Assembly (NCBI RefSeq): GCF_964204645.1
Contig: NC_134025.1
Coordinates: 15,590,001 to 15,654,000, forward strand
Direction of reading: 5' to 3'
Length of the DNA: 64,000 nucleotides
From: Tubulanus polymorphus
Taxonomy: Eukaryota > Nemertea > Palaeonemertea > Tubulaniformes > Tubulanidae
Shown here: piece by piece, positions 1 to 11,862 of the stretch
Layout: every line of letters starts with the position of its first letter
How positions within the stretch are numbered: the stretch's first letter is position 1
Program-made: the position numbers and the translations under genes
The notes under the pieces: generated by a model
Database searches by the model: none
Told to the model about the DNA's origin: nothing
The model's input: only the letters and a program-made list of their open reading frames with translations

Positions 1-829
1 TGAAATTTTTACTACATACACTAAGGATATATGGCATACAATTTCAGTTGAAATTGAATAGATCAGTGCATTTTCAGACAGAGTAGTTTATCTGAAACTT
101 TTTCATGAATTTTTTTCATGGCAGCCATCTTGGAGTATGTGACCTTGACCTCAAGTTCACTTATATCCAAATTATTTATGTCTACTTCGTTGGCCCAAAA
201 GTTATTAACAACATGCTATATAATTTTTCTGTGTCAGATACCTTGGTAACTATTCTATGAAGCCTCAAATATATCCCTATAAATCCCTAAATTCCCTCCG
301 GTACAGCAGCGGAGACACTTTGTGGTATAGAAAGGGTTAAGATTTAATTTTAATATTCTATTAGTATTAAAATGTTTAACTTTTGTATGTTTGAAACATA
401 TAATTTAATATGTTAATATTTCAACTCAATCTATTTTCAATATAGTAATTATTATTCTTCTCATAGTTTTTATGTTTAATTGTTTGATATATTTGATCTA
501 TTTGATTTTAAATATTTACCCCCACAATAACAATACACTTTTTCTTTAGGATTGAATTTAAGAAAATGCATTATCCAAACAACATTGAATTCCAATATCT
601 TTAATAGATTTATTATTCACATTAAATTCCAAAATTTTCATTATAAATAATTTGTTTATTATCAAAATTGAAGTAATTCAATTGCCGTTTTTCAATTTTC
701 AAGTTTATCATATCATTATAACCTTAAATAAAGGACCATGGGTCCAGTAGGATCAACCGAGTTAGACATTTTAGTTTTGAGCACAAAAATTGATTTATTC
801 TTGGATTTGCAATAACGAACAGCTGATAA
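1..829. other. AT-rich DNA without recognisable gene
   Basis: No reading frame with family-like sequence was seen. The stretch is dominated by A and T with short homopolymer runs. I see no terminal repeats or tandem structure in it. Confidence 0.5.
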
Positions 830-1245
830 AGATGAAATCATGGTGCACTTTGTAGCAAGCATGTTCAACTTTGATGATTTACATGGTAATGGGTTTTCCC
901 TATGAGTGACAAGTACATGGTAGAGAACAGTTCTTGATAATGTCACTAGGAAAGCCCTTCTAGAGGGATTCCCAAGTGATGCCCTTGTGAAGGGCTTTCT
1001 CTGTGATGTCATGAAACTAGGTCAAGCATCGATTAGTAGAATGGGGGAAAAATCCATTGAAATTTTGCACATTTTCTCCCAGCACATCCAAATGGCTTAG
1101 AGCTGATGGTCGAAACTTGCCATATTCAATTCCACCACCTATTTCCCTCCATATGACAAAATATGAGCTGTTTACCTATGTTGATCCTAAAAGTATCAAA
1201 TCATCATTTCTTTCATTAAATGGAATTTCAAGAATATTTATTATT
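830..1245 (+). pseudogene. Broken fragment of an unrecognised protein gene
   Basis: Two adjoining forward frames read like real protein although each is short. The first (about 940-1095) contains ALLEGFPSDALVKGFLCDVM and continues to a stop near 1098. The second, one frame over (about 1090-1240), contains RADGRNLPYSIPPPISLHM and DPKSIKSSFLSLNGI. The composition, with conserved-looking Gly, Pro and aromatic residues, is unlike random AT-rich translation, so I infer one ancestral exon with a frameshift near 1095 and upstream stops. An 11-bp perfect inverted repeat (950-960 and 989-999, GAAAGCCCTTC) lies inside it. I do not recognise the family; it could be a host gene fragment or part of a transposase. 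Upstream, 780-900, the same frame is interrupted by stops. Confidence 0.4.
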
Positions 1246-1451
1246 TTTTCATCTTAATTTCCTTTATAATTTGAAACTGTATTAAATATTTTAGGATTTT
1301 TAACACCATTATCATTTTAAGTATCTATTAGTTGAGTAATTGAATAGGATTCATTTAATAACATTTAATTAATTAGATAAATACAACCGATTTTATATTG
1401 TCTTCCATACACTCAATTTGTTGCTGAGATGTAATTTTCAACATTAAATAG

Positions 1452-2500
1452 CAGTGCTTCATCTAGCCAAAAATTGAAGGGCGGTATGCCCCGCCCCTGA
1501 AAATAGCCGCCCTTGTGCCCTTCAGATGTGTCCCATGCTCGCCCTTGTGCCCTCATCACTTGCCCTAGGTCCGCCATCCTGCCCTTGTCAGTCACGAGTA
1601 ATGAGTCAGGGCTTTCAAAATAAGCCGACGCATCCGACTGTTAGTAAGTTTCCTGCGACGGCTATGAAATATCTCGTATGATATCAACGATAGTAGCTCA
1701 TGTGATCAGTGGTTATATTCAAATGTTCTGCAGTCAGTGTGCATCGTGTGAAAACGTGCCTCAGACGCGTGGCCTAGTTTAAGTTTCCAGGAAATTGGCT
1801 GACTTCCAAACTACTGCCAATCATTCTAGCGAATGCCGTTGTAAAGCTGGTAGTGTATATTCGATTGATTGTTTCGTTTAGAACACATCGTGATGCTCTG
1901 GATCTTTTTATCTTGACTATTAGACAAATTTTTTATATACAAGGTGAAAAACTTTCGGTGAACTCACAGAGAGACTCGCACAGACAATTAGTTTGAGTAG
2001 CCTAATAGCAATAATGTGTTCTTAAGCTGACTGCTTACCAATTATCAACAGTTAATTGCCAATCACTAACACTATCAATTTAAATCAATTAATTTGATAT
2101 TTCTATGATTAAAAATATGCCATTTCATGTAGGCCTATACACTATTGCTGGCTCTTTTTCGCTGTATTTGCTACGTGAGATTGCTTTTTTCTGCAATTTT
2201 TTTGTCTGCAACTGGTTTTCCAAATCATCTAGATTAACTTTTGTTCATTGACAGGCATAGGTGTAAGGATGTACTGTGGTCAAGTGTGTCACTCATGGCA
2301 TGATCAGATTTAAACATAGCTTCTAGTCCTCAATCGTAGTAGGGGGTACCTCGATTCTATGCAATAGGGAACATTGCAGTTTGCCCCTAAAACAGACGTG
2401 AGCGCGTTATTATGTGCCCTTGCTCCGATGGAATCACGCACAAAAATGCCCTTATTTGAAATCAGCACCCTGCCCTTTTTTAATGCTAGATGAAGCACTG
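1452..2500. mobile_element. Non-autonomous hAT-type element, 5-bp target duplication
   Basis: The ends are inverted copies starting CAGTGCTTCATCTAGC, followed on both sides by an A-rich stretch and GAAGGGC or AAGGGC. The CAGTG start is typical of hAT terminal repeats. The five bases AATAG lie directly outside both ends (1447-1451 and 2501-2505), a perfect 5-bp target duplication, as in the hAT5-type group. The interior (about 1 kb) has repeats of GCCCTTGTGCCC near the left end and TGCCC near the right, but no transposase frame. It would need a transposase supplied from elsewhere. Confidence 0.65.
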
Positions 2501-2789
2501 AATAGTGAAAATAAGTTATCAGTTTCTTTTATTTCAATTTTCTATTTGGGTTCTAATTCTTTCATTTATAAAACAAAAATTTTATTAAAATGAATTTTCT
2601 AGATTATTTATATTTTAAAATCTAACTTATATCAATATAAACATTTAATGTTATAAATCTAAATTATTTTGCTAGCACTTTACTCACACTTTTATAATTA
2701 AAATATAGTAATTCACTATGTTTTTAGTAAAGAAATATAATTTCAACAACTAAAAACATAGTAAATCTATATCATATATGAAATCATTA

Positions 2790-3064
2790 GAGTAAGGGGA
2801 ATATCTTGTTTCATATCAGAGGTTGAAAGGTTGGGAATTTAGAAAATATTTAAAATATTACCAATTTCTAATCAAAATTATAACAAAATTTAAAATTTAT
2901 TGATTGCGGAGCGGGCCGCGTAGCGGGACGTGAAGTCATTGATAAATGTCATATTTTGTTCCAATTTTGGTTAAAAATTGGAAAAAAATGTTTAAAAATT
3001 GGTAATATTTTCTAAATTTTCGACCTTTGTCCTCTGGTATTAAACAAGATATTCCCCCTTACTC
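2790..3064. mobile_element. Fold-back MITE with GC-rich loop
   Basis: The two halves are inverted copies. GAGTAAGGGGAATATCTTGT at the left matches the complement of the right end (ACAAGATATTCCCCCTTACTC, 3044-3064). The match continues inward through TTTAGAAAATATT and ACCAATTT, giving arms of roughly 100 bp. The loop is GC-rich (GGAGCGGGCCGCGTAGCGGG, 2909-2928) in otherwise AT-rich DNA. No coding frame. The family is not identified and no clear target duplication is seen. Confidence 0.6.
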
Positions 3065-4744
3065 TCAAGTCTGCTGAACACTTGAAATTTTTTCATAAAA
3101 ATCTTCAGAAAGCAAAGAATTTTAGAATCTTTTCCGGCCAATATTTAGAGAGCATATAATGACTAAAATCATTATATATCACCTTTACAATGAAACTTTT
3201 ATTCTTTTAGATTTCTATTTGATTTTCCCACTTTTCATTGGCAATGGGGACAAGAAAGAGTAGAGAATCTCTTCACCATTGCCAGTGACGAGTTATCTCG
3301 TTATTGGTTTTTTCTACTAAAATAGATCAATGTATTGGTTTATCAATGTACAAAAAGTGCTGGCAGCATATAAATTGTATAATGTCAAAAATTAGCCTTG
3401 GCAATGGCGAACGGACCTTAACCACTAGGTGGCAGTGAAAGTGTTAATCATAATTAAGGGTTATTTACGCTTCATGAAACTGGCTCCTGCTCAGTATATC
3501 CAGTGGTTACACCATGAGCTAACAGAAAGTTACTCTCATAACCATTCTATAAAGATGAACACAATTGATCCATTTGACCCATTTCATATGTCAAAGATCC
3601 GTCACAAATTTTAATTTGTAACATTCATTTCATCAATATATCAAATCCATAAGCCACTCAATATAACTCTTTCAGTGCCCGGTCGACTTTCGTCGACAGA
3701 TTATTTCACATCATACAGTGCCCTGTAAACTTTTGTCGTCATTTCTTATAGCAGATTATTTTTAGCTTTTCGTATAGAATTCAGAAACCTGCCGCTAGAT
3801 GGCTTGATTAAATGGCAGCACCCATAAGTTTGTTTTTCTGCTGCGTTTTTGTGGAGTTGCAATTCAAAAAATTAAAAGGCAAGATGCATTTATTTGGTTG
3901 CGGCTCTTGCTATGAAATTAGCTACAAATGACTATAAATAACTTTAAGGTATATTTATTGAAATAGACAATAGGTTCTTACCTACGATACACTTTCCCTG
4001 ACAACAGCGTGAGCTTTAGGAGCACATTTGACGGAAGTGCATGCATGACCAGTTCATTTTTGAAATCCAGTAACTGAAAGGAAACACAAAATCAATGCAT
4101 GGCAGCGATAATGGGTTTCTGCCTCACTGGCTTAAATGTTGCACTGGGAAGCATACAAAGATTTCATCGAAATTATTCTCATCAGTTAATAACGTACGGC
4201 TATTTTGAAGGAGCGCAAGCTTTGGGTCAACACATTATATCCTTAACCCTTAACCTGCCGGCAGCTTTATTGCTAAGTCTTGTGTTTGCCAGATGATTTG
4301 CGTGTTAATGAAATTAACTGATTAAATCCTCATAACTTCCAAACTATTGTATATAGGGCATTGAAACTTCGCAAAGTAGTAGTTTACAGTCATCGCCACG
4401 GAATAGTGCTGAAAGATTAAACTTCCCATTTTTGAAAGAGGGGGTCTACTAGGTGGTGTCACTTTTTGGGGTCCAGTGCAAAAAGACCCCCTAGAGAGTC
4501 AGAATACTCACAATTCATGTTAGATTGTCGATATTCATAACTAAAGACACGCTAGATTACTATATCAATCGTCAAAAAACTTTATTATGCTTCTAATTAC
4601 GGTTTAAATGTTTGAATCTTCATCAAAATCAAAAAGTATCAAATTCATGGGGAGTTTTTAGGTCAAAATTCTTCAAAATATCAAAATGAGAAATTACTTC
4701 CGGGTTTAGTATTGGCCAATTCATGCTTTTTTCATAAAGGACTA
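3065..4744. other. Intergenic stretch, nothing assignable
   Basis: No family-like reading frame. Short pieces such as CTTTCAGTGCCC (near 3669) and GGCAGTGAAAGTGTTAA (near 3431) resemble the ends of the TTAA-target MITE at 32.4 kb and may be worn relatives, but no complete element can be delimited. Confidence 0.4.
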
Positions 4745-4985
4745 CCCAAGTCATCTGATGAATTATTTTTCCTTTGTATTTAATCGACATAATTTTCATA
4801 CTAGAAACTCTACTACTTTCTATGTACGCTTTTCTAAGACTTCAGCCAAATCAAAGTCTCTTGGTCCCCCTCATGGGTCATGGGTCCCCCTATTATGGAA
4901 TACCCTAAATCTCGACATTATTTCTTTTAGTTCTATTGCTATCTTCAAAAAACGTTTAAAGGATAGGACGTCATCGATAAAATGA
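4745..4985 (+). pseudogene. 3' end of a non-LTR retrotransposon reverse transcriptase ORF
   Basis: About 75 codons ending at a stop near 4985. It has the pattern usual at the extreme C-terminus of CR1/L2/Jockey-type ORF2: an HNFHTRNSTTF-like start, then GPPHGSWVPLLWNTLNLDI (compare the family GP-x-LWN-x-LP), then FKKRLKDR. Only this tail survives and no polymerase motifs lie upstream. This is a 5'-truncated insertion or relic. Recognition rests on pattern memory. Confidence 0.55.
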
Positions 4986-5719
4986 GGCACGCAGCTGAGC
5001 TCGCCTGTCAATCAACATAATTGGTTTACACTAAAGATACGCTTACTTGAAAAACTATGTAGTGTATCAATCTAGAATTTTCGGCACAATATCCGATGCT
5101 AAATACCTTACTTTAAAGGTTTATTTGGTGTAAATCGGATCAAAAATATTTCTAATATTTTGTTCTTAACTTTTGAAGTGGAAGCCGGAAACGGCATCAA
5201 GGTGTGTATGGCTGTACGTACGGGTACTGGCGCTTTAACAGGCTCAGCATTGATGGTGTATTTATGCGCGAGTAGATGTAATGATTTGTTTTAACCAACC
5301 GCTAAATCGGTGTTCATTACGCATGATTTTAGAAAATGATATTATTCAGAGTATTTGAATATATCTATCAAGATAATTATAATATTCTTAAGACAAGTGA
5401 ATTACTTATGTAGACCTATTTCATTGAGGCGTATCACTCAATCTGAAAAAATATTCCGATCCTGTCACGTGACTTCATGACTGCAACTTGTCGATAGCTT
5501 AGGTTGTCATTCTTCGAACCAAAAACTACTTCAGATTTTTTTTTCCCATAGTACTCAGTTTGCATTTTCTTTTTTTCTAAGTATTTGCTTGTACTATATC
5601 TTTTGTATGATACCATGGTGTTTCGTTCTTTTCTTTTTAGGGTTTTCTGTTTCTTCACGGAAAACCCTATTGAAATCCGCGTGATTATTTTTTTTTCCCT
5701 TTTCCACACAGTTTTTGTT
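4986..5719. other. Intergenic stretch, nothing assignable
   Basis: No supported gene or repeat structure. Contains poly-pyrimidine tracts around 5536-5580 and 5629-5705 that give spurious hydrophobic or lysine-rich frames. Confidence 0.4.
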
Positions 5720-5880
5720 AAAAGAGTAAAGGCTTCCTTACCTTACCGCTGTCGCCGATACAATCCGTATGATATCCTTCAGCTCACTTCAATCTCCAGA
5801 TACTGCATGGGAATTTTGATAAATCCACATTATAAAGGCACGTAAAGCCGTAAACATCGGAAATTTGGCTGCCTTCAATT
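5720..5880 (-). repeat. Dispersed repeat, diverged partner of 62930-63065
   Basis: Reads CCTTACCGCTGT, then TACAATCC, then TTCAGCTCACT, then GCCGTAAACATCG. The same blocks occur in the same order on the opposite strand at 62930-63065. The spacing is kept but the sequence between blocks differs. No coding potential is shared. Confidence 0.5.
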
Positions 5881-5884
5881 AGTA

Positions 5885-6624
5885 GCCATGTTGTGTTTTC
5901 TTTCCGAAATTTCTCTCTTCTTTATGAGGAAGAGCTATCGAATTATTCCCTCTCTTCTCCACAATCAATTTCAAAGACAATTTTATGAATTTATTGCTCA
6001 GCGGGTCCGAGTCCAAGAGTTTACGAGTCCAGCGTTCGCGTGTCTGACAGGTTTACGGGCATTTGTTTGTTACCTCTTTAATATTTTTAATTTCTTGTTA
6101 TTCCGGTTATTTCATTTAAGTATATTGCTGATCAGTTCATGTAACCAAAAGCGTCAATAAACAGATTTTGAATTGATCAAGTTTAAATCAAGGTCGTTGA
6201 GTTGCGGAGGGCTACTAGAATTACGTTCGTCTCAGAGAGAAAAGAAACGACAGAAAAGTATCAGGTGATTATCGATAGCCTACTACGGTACACACAGTTG
6301 ACAAACAGTGTTAGGCCTGTGCCGGTTGGTGGGGAATAAATATACTGGTTGGTCAGTTGGTTCGGTTGTGAAGTGTGGAAGCTAAGAAAGCCTACCGGTA
6401 TTTATTTGTCTATATATAGGCCTATTATATAGTACCCAATAGCATTTTAAGTACGTAGTTGTTACTCGTACGTGACTGTACAGTGATATCCACAGGTTAA
6501 CCGTACGTGAGTTCCCTAAAGACGCCGTACGTGAGTTCCTATAATCTGCAAACACGCGTGCGTAAAAGAAAGAGTTTGGGTTAGGTGAGGCTAGGCTATT
6601 TGTAAATCAAATTTCATCTAACCT
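5885..6624. other. Intergenic stretch, nothing assignable
   Basis: No supported gene. Contains local repeats of GTACGTGA-type words between 6450 and 6540 (CGTACGTGACTG, CCGTACGTGAGTTCC twice). Confidence 0.4.
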
Positions 6625-6705
6625 GCAGTTACGTTGTGGCACAGTGGGTAAATCACTGGACTACTACTGGATTTCTTTTTTTCGTTTGGTTTCAAATCCC
6701 AATAT
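6625..6705 (+). repeat. tRNA-derived SINE-like head
   Basis: TGGCACAGTGGGTAA (near 6636) fits a pol III A box, and GGTTTCAAATCCC about 50 bp downstream (near 6689) fits a B box. This is the spacing and order of a tRNA-derived SINE. The anticodon arm cannot be folded convincingly and no 3' tail is defined. Confidence 0.4.
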
Positions 6706-6970
6706 TGCATGTCTGAGCGTCAACGTATTCACATATGGCTAACCTGTAGTAATCGCCGTACAGTCACGTACAGGTAACAACAGCGTTTTAAGTATTAAGT
6801 GAGTGCGACAAGCCAACCATGCCTATGTGCTACAAACACAACTTTTTCCCCTCTCGTCGGCCCTACAGTGATGTTACTAATAACTGGTGCCATTATAACA
6901 TGGATAGGATTTGGTCAGGACTAGCCTAAAGTCTAATTCAGTCTATGTACTAATTCACTCCATAGGCCTA

Positions 6971-8020
6971 TTTTTAGCCCACTTGGGACTTTAGTCCCAG
7001 CGGGCTATTGCGTTCACTTTTCGTCTGTCCGTACGTCCGTCCGTAGACAGAATCCAGTTATTTTGGGAAGTTTTGAAGACACTTCAATTTAATGTCTTGA
7101 TATTTGGGTTACACATGCATCTACCCTAGACACATCTTAAGCCAAAAAACTGGCTCTGTCAGATTCAAGATGGCTGACTGGCAGCCATTGTTGTTCGTCA
7201 AAATCAACACTTTTTACACATTTTTGAACTATTAGAGGGAAATTTTGAAGACGCTTTGATCAATTACCTTGATCTTTTGGATGTATGTGAATCCCCCCAG
7301 GGCCCATCAGCATACCAAAAATTGGGTCGATCGGACTCAAGATGACCGTCCTATGACCTTTATAGTGCCCAAAAATGTCAATTTTGGCCCGAATTCTAAG
7401 TGCTGTAGCTCCCTACTGGTTTGCCATTTCTCATTGCAATTTGTGATGGGTATTCTTTGAAAAGGGATGTTTTATACCTGAGACAGGTATTTTTGATCAG
7501 CCAATCATGACGCAATAGGCGGCCATCTTGGTGTCATAAGCACTCATTCGTAGGTGGGAAAAAGTTTTTCCGCATTATATTCTTGATATTTAAGCGTATT
7601 TTCTTACCACAATCAATTGGAAAGTTGTAGCTCATGACATGGTTAATGATTGTGAATAATACAATATCTTAGTATTTCTATATTATATTCGTATCAATGC
7701 ATATTTTGTAACCACAATCAATTGCAAAGTTGTAGCTCATGACATCATCTATGATTGTGGCAAGTTTTAAGGCCAATAGTTATTCTATATGGTCACCAGG
7801 GGGCGCTGAATAGTAGAATAACGTAGTATTTTCTTATTATATTGGTACCTACAAAGTTACTTACAAAGTTATAGTTCATGACATGTTCTATGATTGTGGT
7901 GAGTTTCAAGGTCAGTGGGTTTTGAATATGGTCACCAGGGGGCGTTGAATAATGAAATTGTTAGATTGTTGAGCATTCGGAACCACTTCCCAAGTGGGCA
8001 TGGTGTCCCTGGACCCCCAG
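6971..8020 (-). mobile_element. Helentron/pearl-like repeat, copy A (complete, reversed)
   Basis: A full-length relative of the copy at 43694-44949 in reverse orientation. One end is a perfect hairpin pairing GCCCACTTGGGAC with GTCCCAGCGGGC. The other end carries CCACTTCCCAAGTGG and then CCCTGGACCCCCAG. Inside are repeats of a unit containing GGTCACCAGGGGGCG followed by an AT-rich stretch with AACCACAATCAATTG. Short terminal hairpins plus a core of ~150-160-bp tandem units resemble the bivalve pearl/Helentron-associated elements. No Rep/helicase frame, so non-autonomous. Short frames inside (for example 7269-7460) are not genes. Confidence 0.6.
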
Positions 8021-8589
8021 TTAAAACAATACAGTGAAGTATTCACACGCAGAAAGGCCAATTGATTTGAGCCATGTGATTAAATTAGGCCAGGTCTTCT
8101 CTGACCCGCTGACATTAATAGTCAAACCTAGATCCAAAACGTTCATATGGTCACGGCTTGTATACCAGAAATCATTGTAGGCCTGTACATTTAGCTGTTC
8201 GTAGGTTTGATATGCCGATTTCTTAACTGATAAGTGTACGGTTCAGCTGTACGCATTAGGCCTATACAATTGTTCCAATGGGAATAGGGCCTATCGATTG
8301 GGCTTATTATTTCCTGCTTTAGAATACTGAAATAAGCCTAACGTTCATTCAAATATCCAACATCGGTGAAATTTTGATTACTGTACACATGTACTGTTGG
8401 TTTTTCATGTTGTATGAATATTTTGCAGATATGATGCTGATTCCAATGTCAAACACATGAAGTTAGATGGTCAAGGACAGTCAAAACCAATGAAGATATC
8501 TCTCTTCGACCGATGTTGCATAATAGAATATCTGATTCTTTCAACTCAAGCAAAGTGATTCAACACGATCGACATAACACTGGAATAGG
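8021..8589. other. Intergenic stretch before the tandem repeat
   Basis: No family-like reading frame and no internal repetition seen. Confidence 0.4.
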
Positions 8590-10120
8590 TTTGCAGTAAC
8601 TAAACGGTTCATTTCATTTAGTCCTATGTACTTTTTTTAGCCAATTTGAATTTGATTGTAATTGAAACTCTGTAACTGTTAACAAAAGACAAGTTCAAAA
8701 AACACAAGTTATGCCCGATTCTCATGTTCAAATTTAATTCAAATTCAAATTTATTTCATTACATCATATTTAATTGGTTCATACAGTAATAAAAATTAGG
8801 AAAGAACAAATATTATTACAGAATTTTCAAAAAGGCAATGAATTTCTATGACTAAATGAACATTATTTTTCTAATAACTCAGATCAAGAGTGACTCTCCC
8901 GTTTATTAGGAAACACACGCAACTAGTGGAATAGGTTTGATTTACACACATATTGCAGGTATCAATTGTTTATCACTATAGAATTTGTAATCCATAAAAG
9001 CCAAAATCAACATCAGCCGGAAACCCAGACCAAATCAATTCATAATTTATTGATTGAATCTACACTACAATATATGTATTTATTCAAATATTTGCAGTAA
9101 CTAAACGGTTCATTTCATTTAGTCCTATGTACTTTTTTTGAGCCAATTTGAATTTGATTGTAATTGAAACTCTGGAATTGTTAACAAAAGACAAGTTCAA
9201 AAAACACAAGTTATGCCCGATTCTCATGTTCAAATTTAATTCAAATTCAAATTTATTTCATTACATCATATTTACAAAGCATATCATTGGTTCATACAGT
9301 AATAAAAATTAGGAGAGAACAAATATTATTACAGAATTTTCAAAAAGGCAATGAATTTCTATAACTAAATGAACATTATTTTTCTAATAACTCAGATCAA
9401 GAGTGACTCTCCCGTTTATTAGGAAACACACGCAACTAGTGGAATAGGTTTGATTTACACACATATTGCAGGTATCAATTGTTTATCACTATAGAATTTG
9501 TAATCCATAAAAGCCAAAATCAACATCAGCCGGAAACCCAGACCAAATCAATTCATAATTTATTGATTGAATCTACACTACAATATATGTATTTATTCAA
9601 ATATTTGCAGTAACTAAACGGTTCATTTCATTTAGTCCTATGTACTTTTTTTGAGCCAATTTGAATTTGATTGTAATTGAAACTCTGGAACTGTTAACAA
9701 AAGACAAGTTCAAAAAACACAAGTTATGCCCGATTCTCATGTTCAAATTTAATTCAAATTCAAATTTATTTCATTACATCATATTTACAAAGCATATCAT
9801 TGGTTCATACAGTAATAAAAATTAGGAAAGAACAAATATTATTACAGAATTTTCAAAAAGGCAATGAATTTCTATAACTAAATGAACATTATTTTTCTAA
9901 TAACTCAGATCAAGAGTGACTCTCCCGTTTATTAGGAAACACACGCAACTAGTGGAATAGGTTTGATTTACACACATATTGTAGGTATCAATTGTTTATC
10001 ACTATAGAATTTGTAATCCATAAAAGCCAAAATCAACATCAGCCGGAAACCCAGACCAAATCAATTCATAATTTATTGATTGAATCTACACTACAATATA
10101 TGTATTTATTCAAATATTTC
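8590..10120 (+). repeat. Three-copy tandem repeat of ~500-514 bp
   Basis: TTTGCAGTAACTAAACGGTT occurs at about 8591, 9091 and 9605, each followed by the same ~500 bp (AGACAAGTTCAAAAAACACA, AGTGACTCTCCCGTTTATTA, AGCCGGAAACCCAGACC, TATGTATTTATTCAAATA). Copies 2 and 3 are nearly identical. Copy 1 lacks a short block (ACAAAGCATATC) and has a few substitutions. No open reading frame is kept. This is a recent local amplification of non-coding DNA. Confidence 0.85.
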
Positions 10121-10829
10121 AATAAAAACATTAACTTCTTAAATCTATTCTAAATCATAATACGTTCTTATCTGTAAATTCACTCAATCTATCAACTCAG
10201 CAGGTGCTTAAGATGAGTTCTTAATAGGACAGATACATTTTCAAGCATGGTGATAATACAGTATCATGATGTTTGAATGCCAAAATAAATGCCTGGTCAA
10301 AGAAATTCATATTTGTTGATTTTACGTCCGCGTATGTTCGGTTTCAAAGCTGAATCATATTTGACGTTAACACAGTGTTTGCATATTAGGTTCGAATCTG
10401 TCAATGCATTTTATTTTTTATGTATCGGTATTTCAATTTACTACAATTCCCATCATTCTGAATGGCTTTGCAGAAAACCTGTCATCGCTGCTTAGCAGCT
10501 ATATTTTTTTTAAATATTTTAAGGTACTTCACATTTTCAAGCTTAAAGCTTTCTGAAGGATCCTTGCTGTAAAATCAAAATTAATTATTACCTAATTACA
10601 TTTTGTATATCAAATGTTTTCATATATTTGTAATATGAATGAAAATGTAATATATAATTTTAATTTGTTCAGAAATAAAGCTACCATATACCATAACATC
10701 AGGTCAATAGAAACTTGTTGAACCTGTCTTTCAGTTGTAAAATGTGGGTGGTAGGCTAGAGCATTTTCACATTTTACAAATTCTCCCCGGATATACAAAT
10801 TATAATCATTTGGATGCCTAATCACCCAA
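10121..10829. other. Intergenic stretch, nothing assignable
   Basis: AT-rich, no supported gene; short frames on both strands look random. Confidence 0.4.
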
Positions 10830-11640
10830 GCCTGTCAGCTTTTCACAAAATGGCAAAGGATGATATTTGATAAAATACAACCCCAGTTCAGAGTCAATAC
10901 CTTGACACAAAACAATTGTGTTTTCATAAGTAGCACAGACAGCGACTGGAGCTGACAGGAACAAATACCTCAGACAAATCTTTTTCCTTGGTCTTATTGA
11001 TTTGAACGGGGAATAAAATTTAATTTTCTGAAATTTGCTCAATAAAACAAAATTAAATTGGATTTCATGTTTTATTTGTTCAGTAAAGTAAAATTGAATT
11101 GGATTTGATAATTTTTTTGCAGAAATAAAATTAAAATTCGATTGAATTTGCAGTTTGACCACATGGCTAATTAGCATATCATGTTCATCCATCTGATTTG
11201 AGAAAAAGCTATTTTTCGCGGACAGCATAATTGTCAATGATATTTTTTTTTAGCGCAAATAAAATCATTCCTCCCAAAAACCAAATCAACTAAAGATTTC
11301 ACAGAAATCGGTCTTGAAATAACAGTTTTAAATCTTAAAATAAAACTGCGGGTACATGTGAACACCTGCTGATCTCTGCAGCTAAGCCAATCACATAGGA
11401 GTCTTTGCTTTCAGATTGGCTTTTAAAGAACAGATATCTTTGTTCAGATTTTCGTGAAAAAGATCATATAAATTTTAACGAGGCCTTTTTTCAAAACTCA
11501 GCCTCATTGGGTTTAGAGAATGGATAATGCTTTAATGAATGATTATGCTCAGTTGCACAGTCAAAGAGCCTTTGCTCTGGAAACCATGTCATTTAAATTC
11601 GTTCCATTTGTATAGTACGGCTGGCCTAAAAATGAAGTTA
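10830..11640 (+). repeat. Dispersed repeat, copy 1
   Basis: Shares ordered blocks with 17121-17735: CACATGGCTAATTAGCATAT, AAACCAAAT, AGATTTCACAGAAATC, TTTAAATCTTAAAATAAAAC and TCTGGAAACCATGTCATTTA. The sequence between blocks has diverged. The 139-codon reverse frame across it is not conserved in the other copy, so it is not a gene. Ends are not defined. Confidence 0.6.
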
Positions 11641-11862
11641 AATGGGCTTATTACCCTTTAAGATTTATGAAATGCAATTATTACTCACTGATAACTTACC
11701 TCATTTAAACATTCATGGATCAAAGCTATTGAACTAAGTGTACCCAAACACAAATCATCAAACTTATTTGATTCATCTGCTATGATTCCACCATCTCCAG
11801 GTTCCTCCTTATATCCAGACTGAAAAAATCCAAAATGAAAAAGATTTTCAGTCGACACCTTT

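Noticed and set aside
10818-11237. 139-codon reverse frame
   Set aside because: Not conserved in the second copy of the same dispersed repeat at 17.1-17.7 kb.
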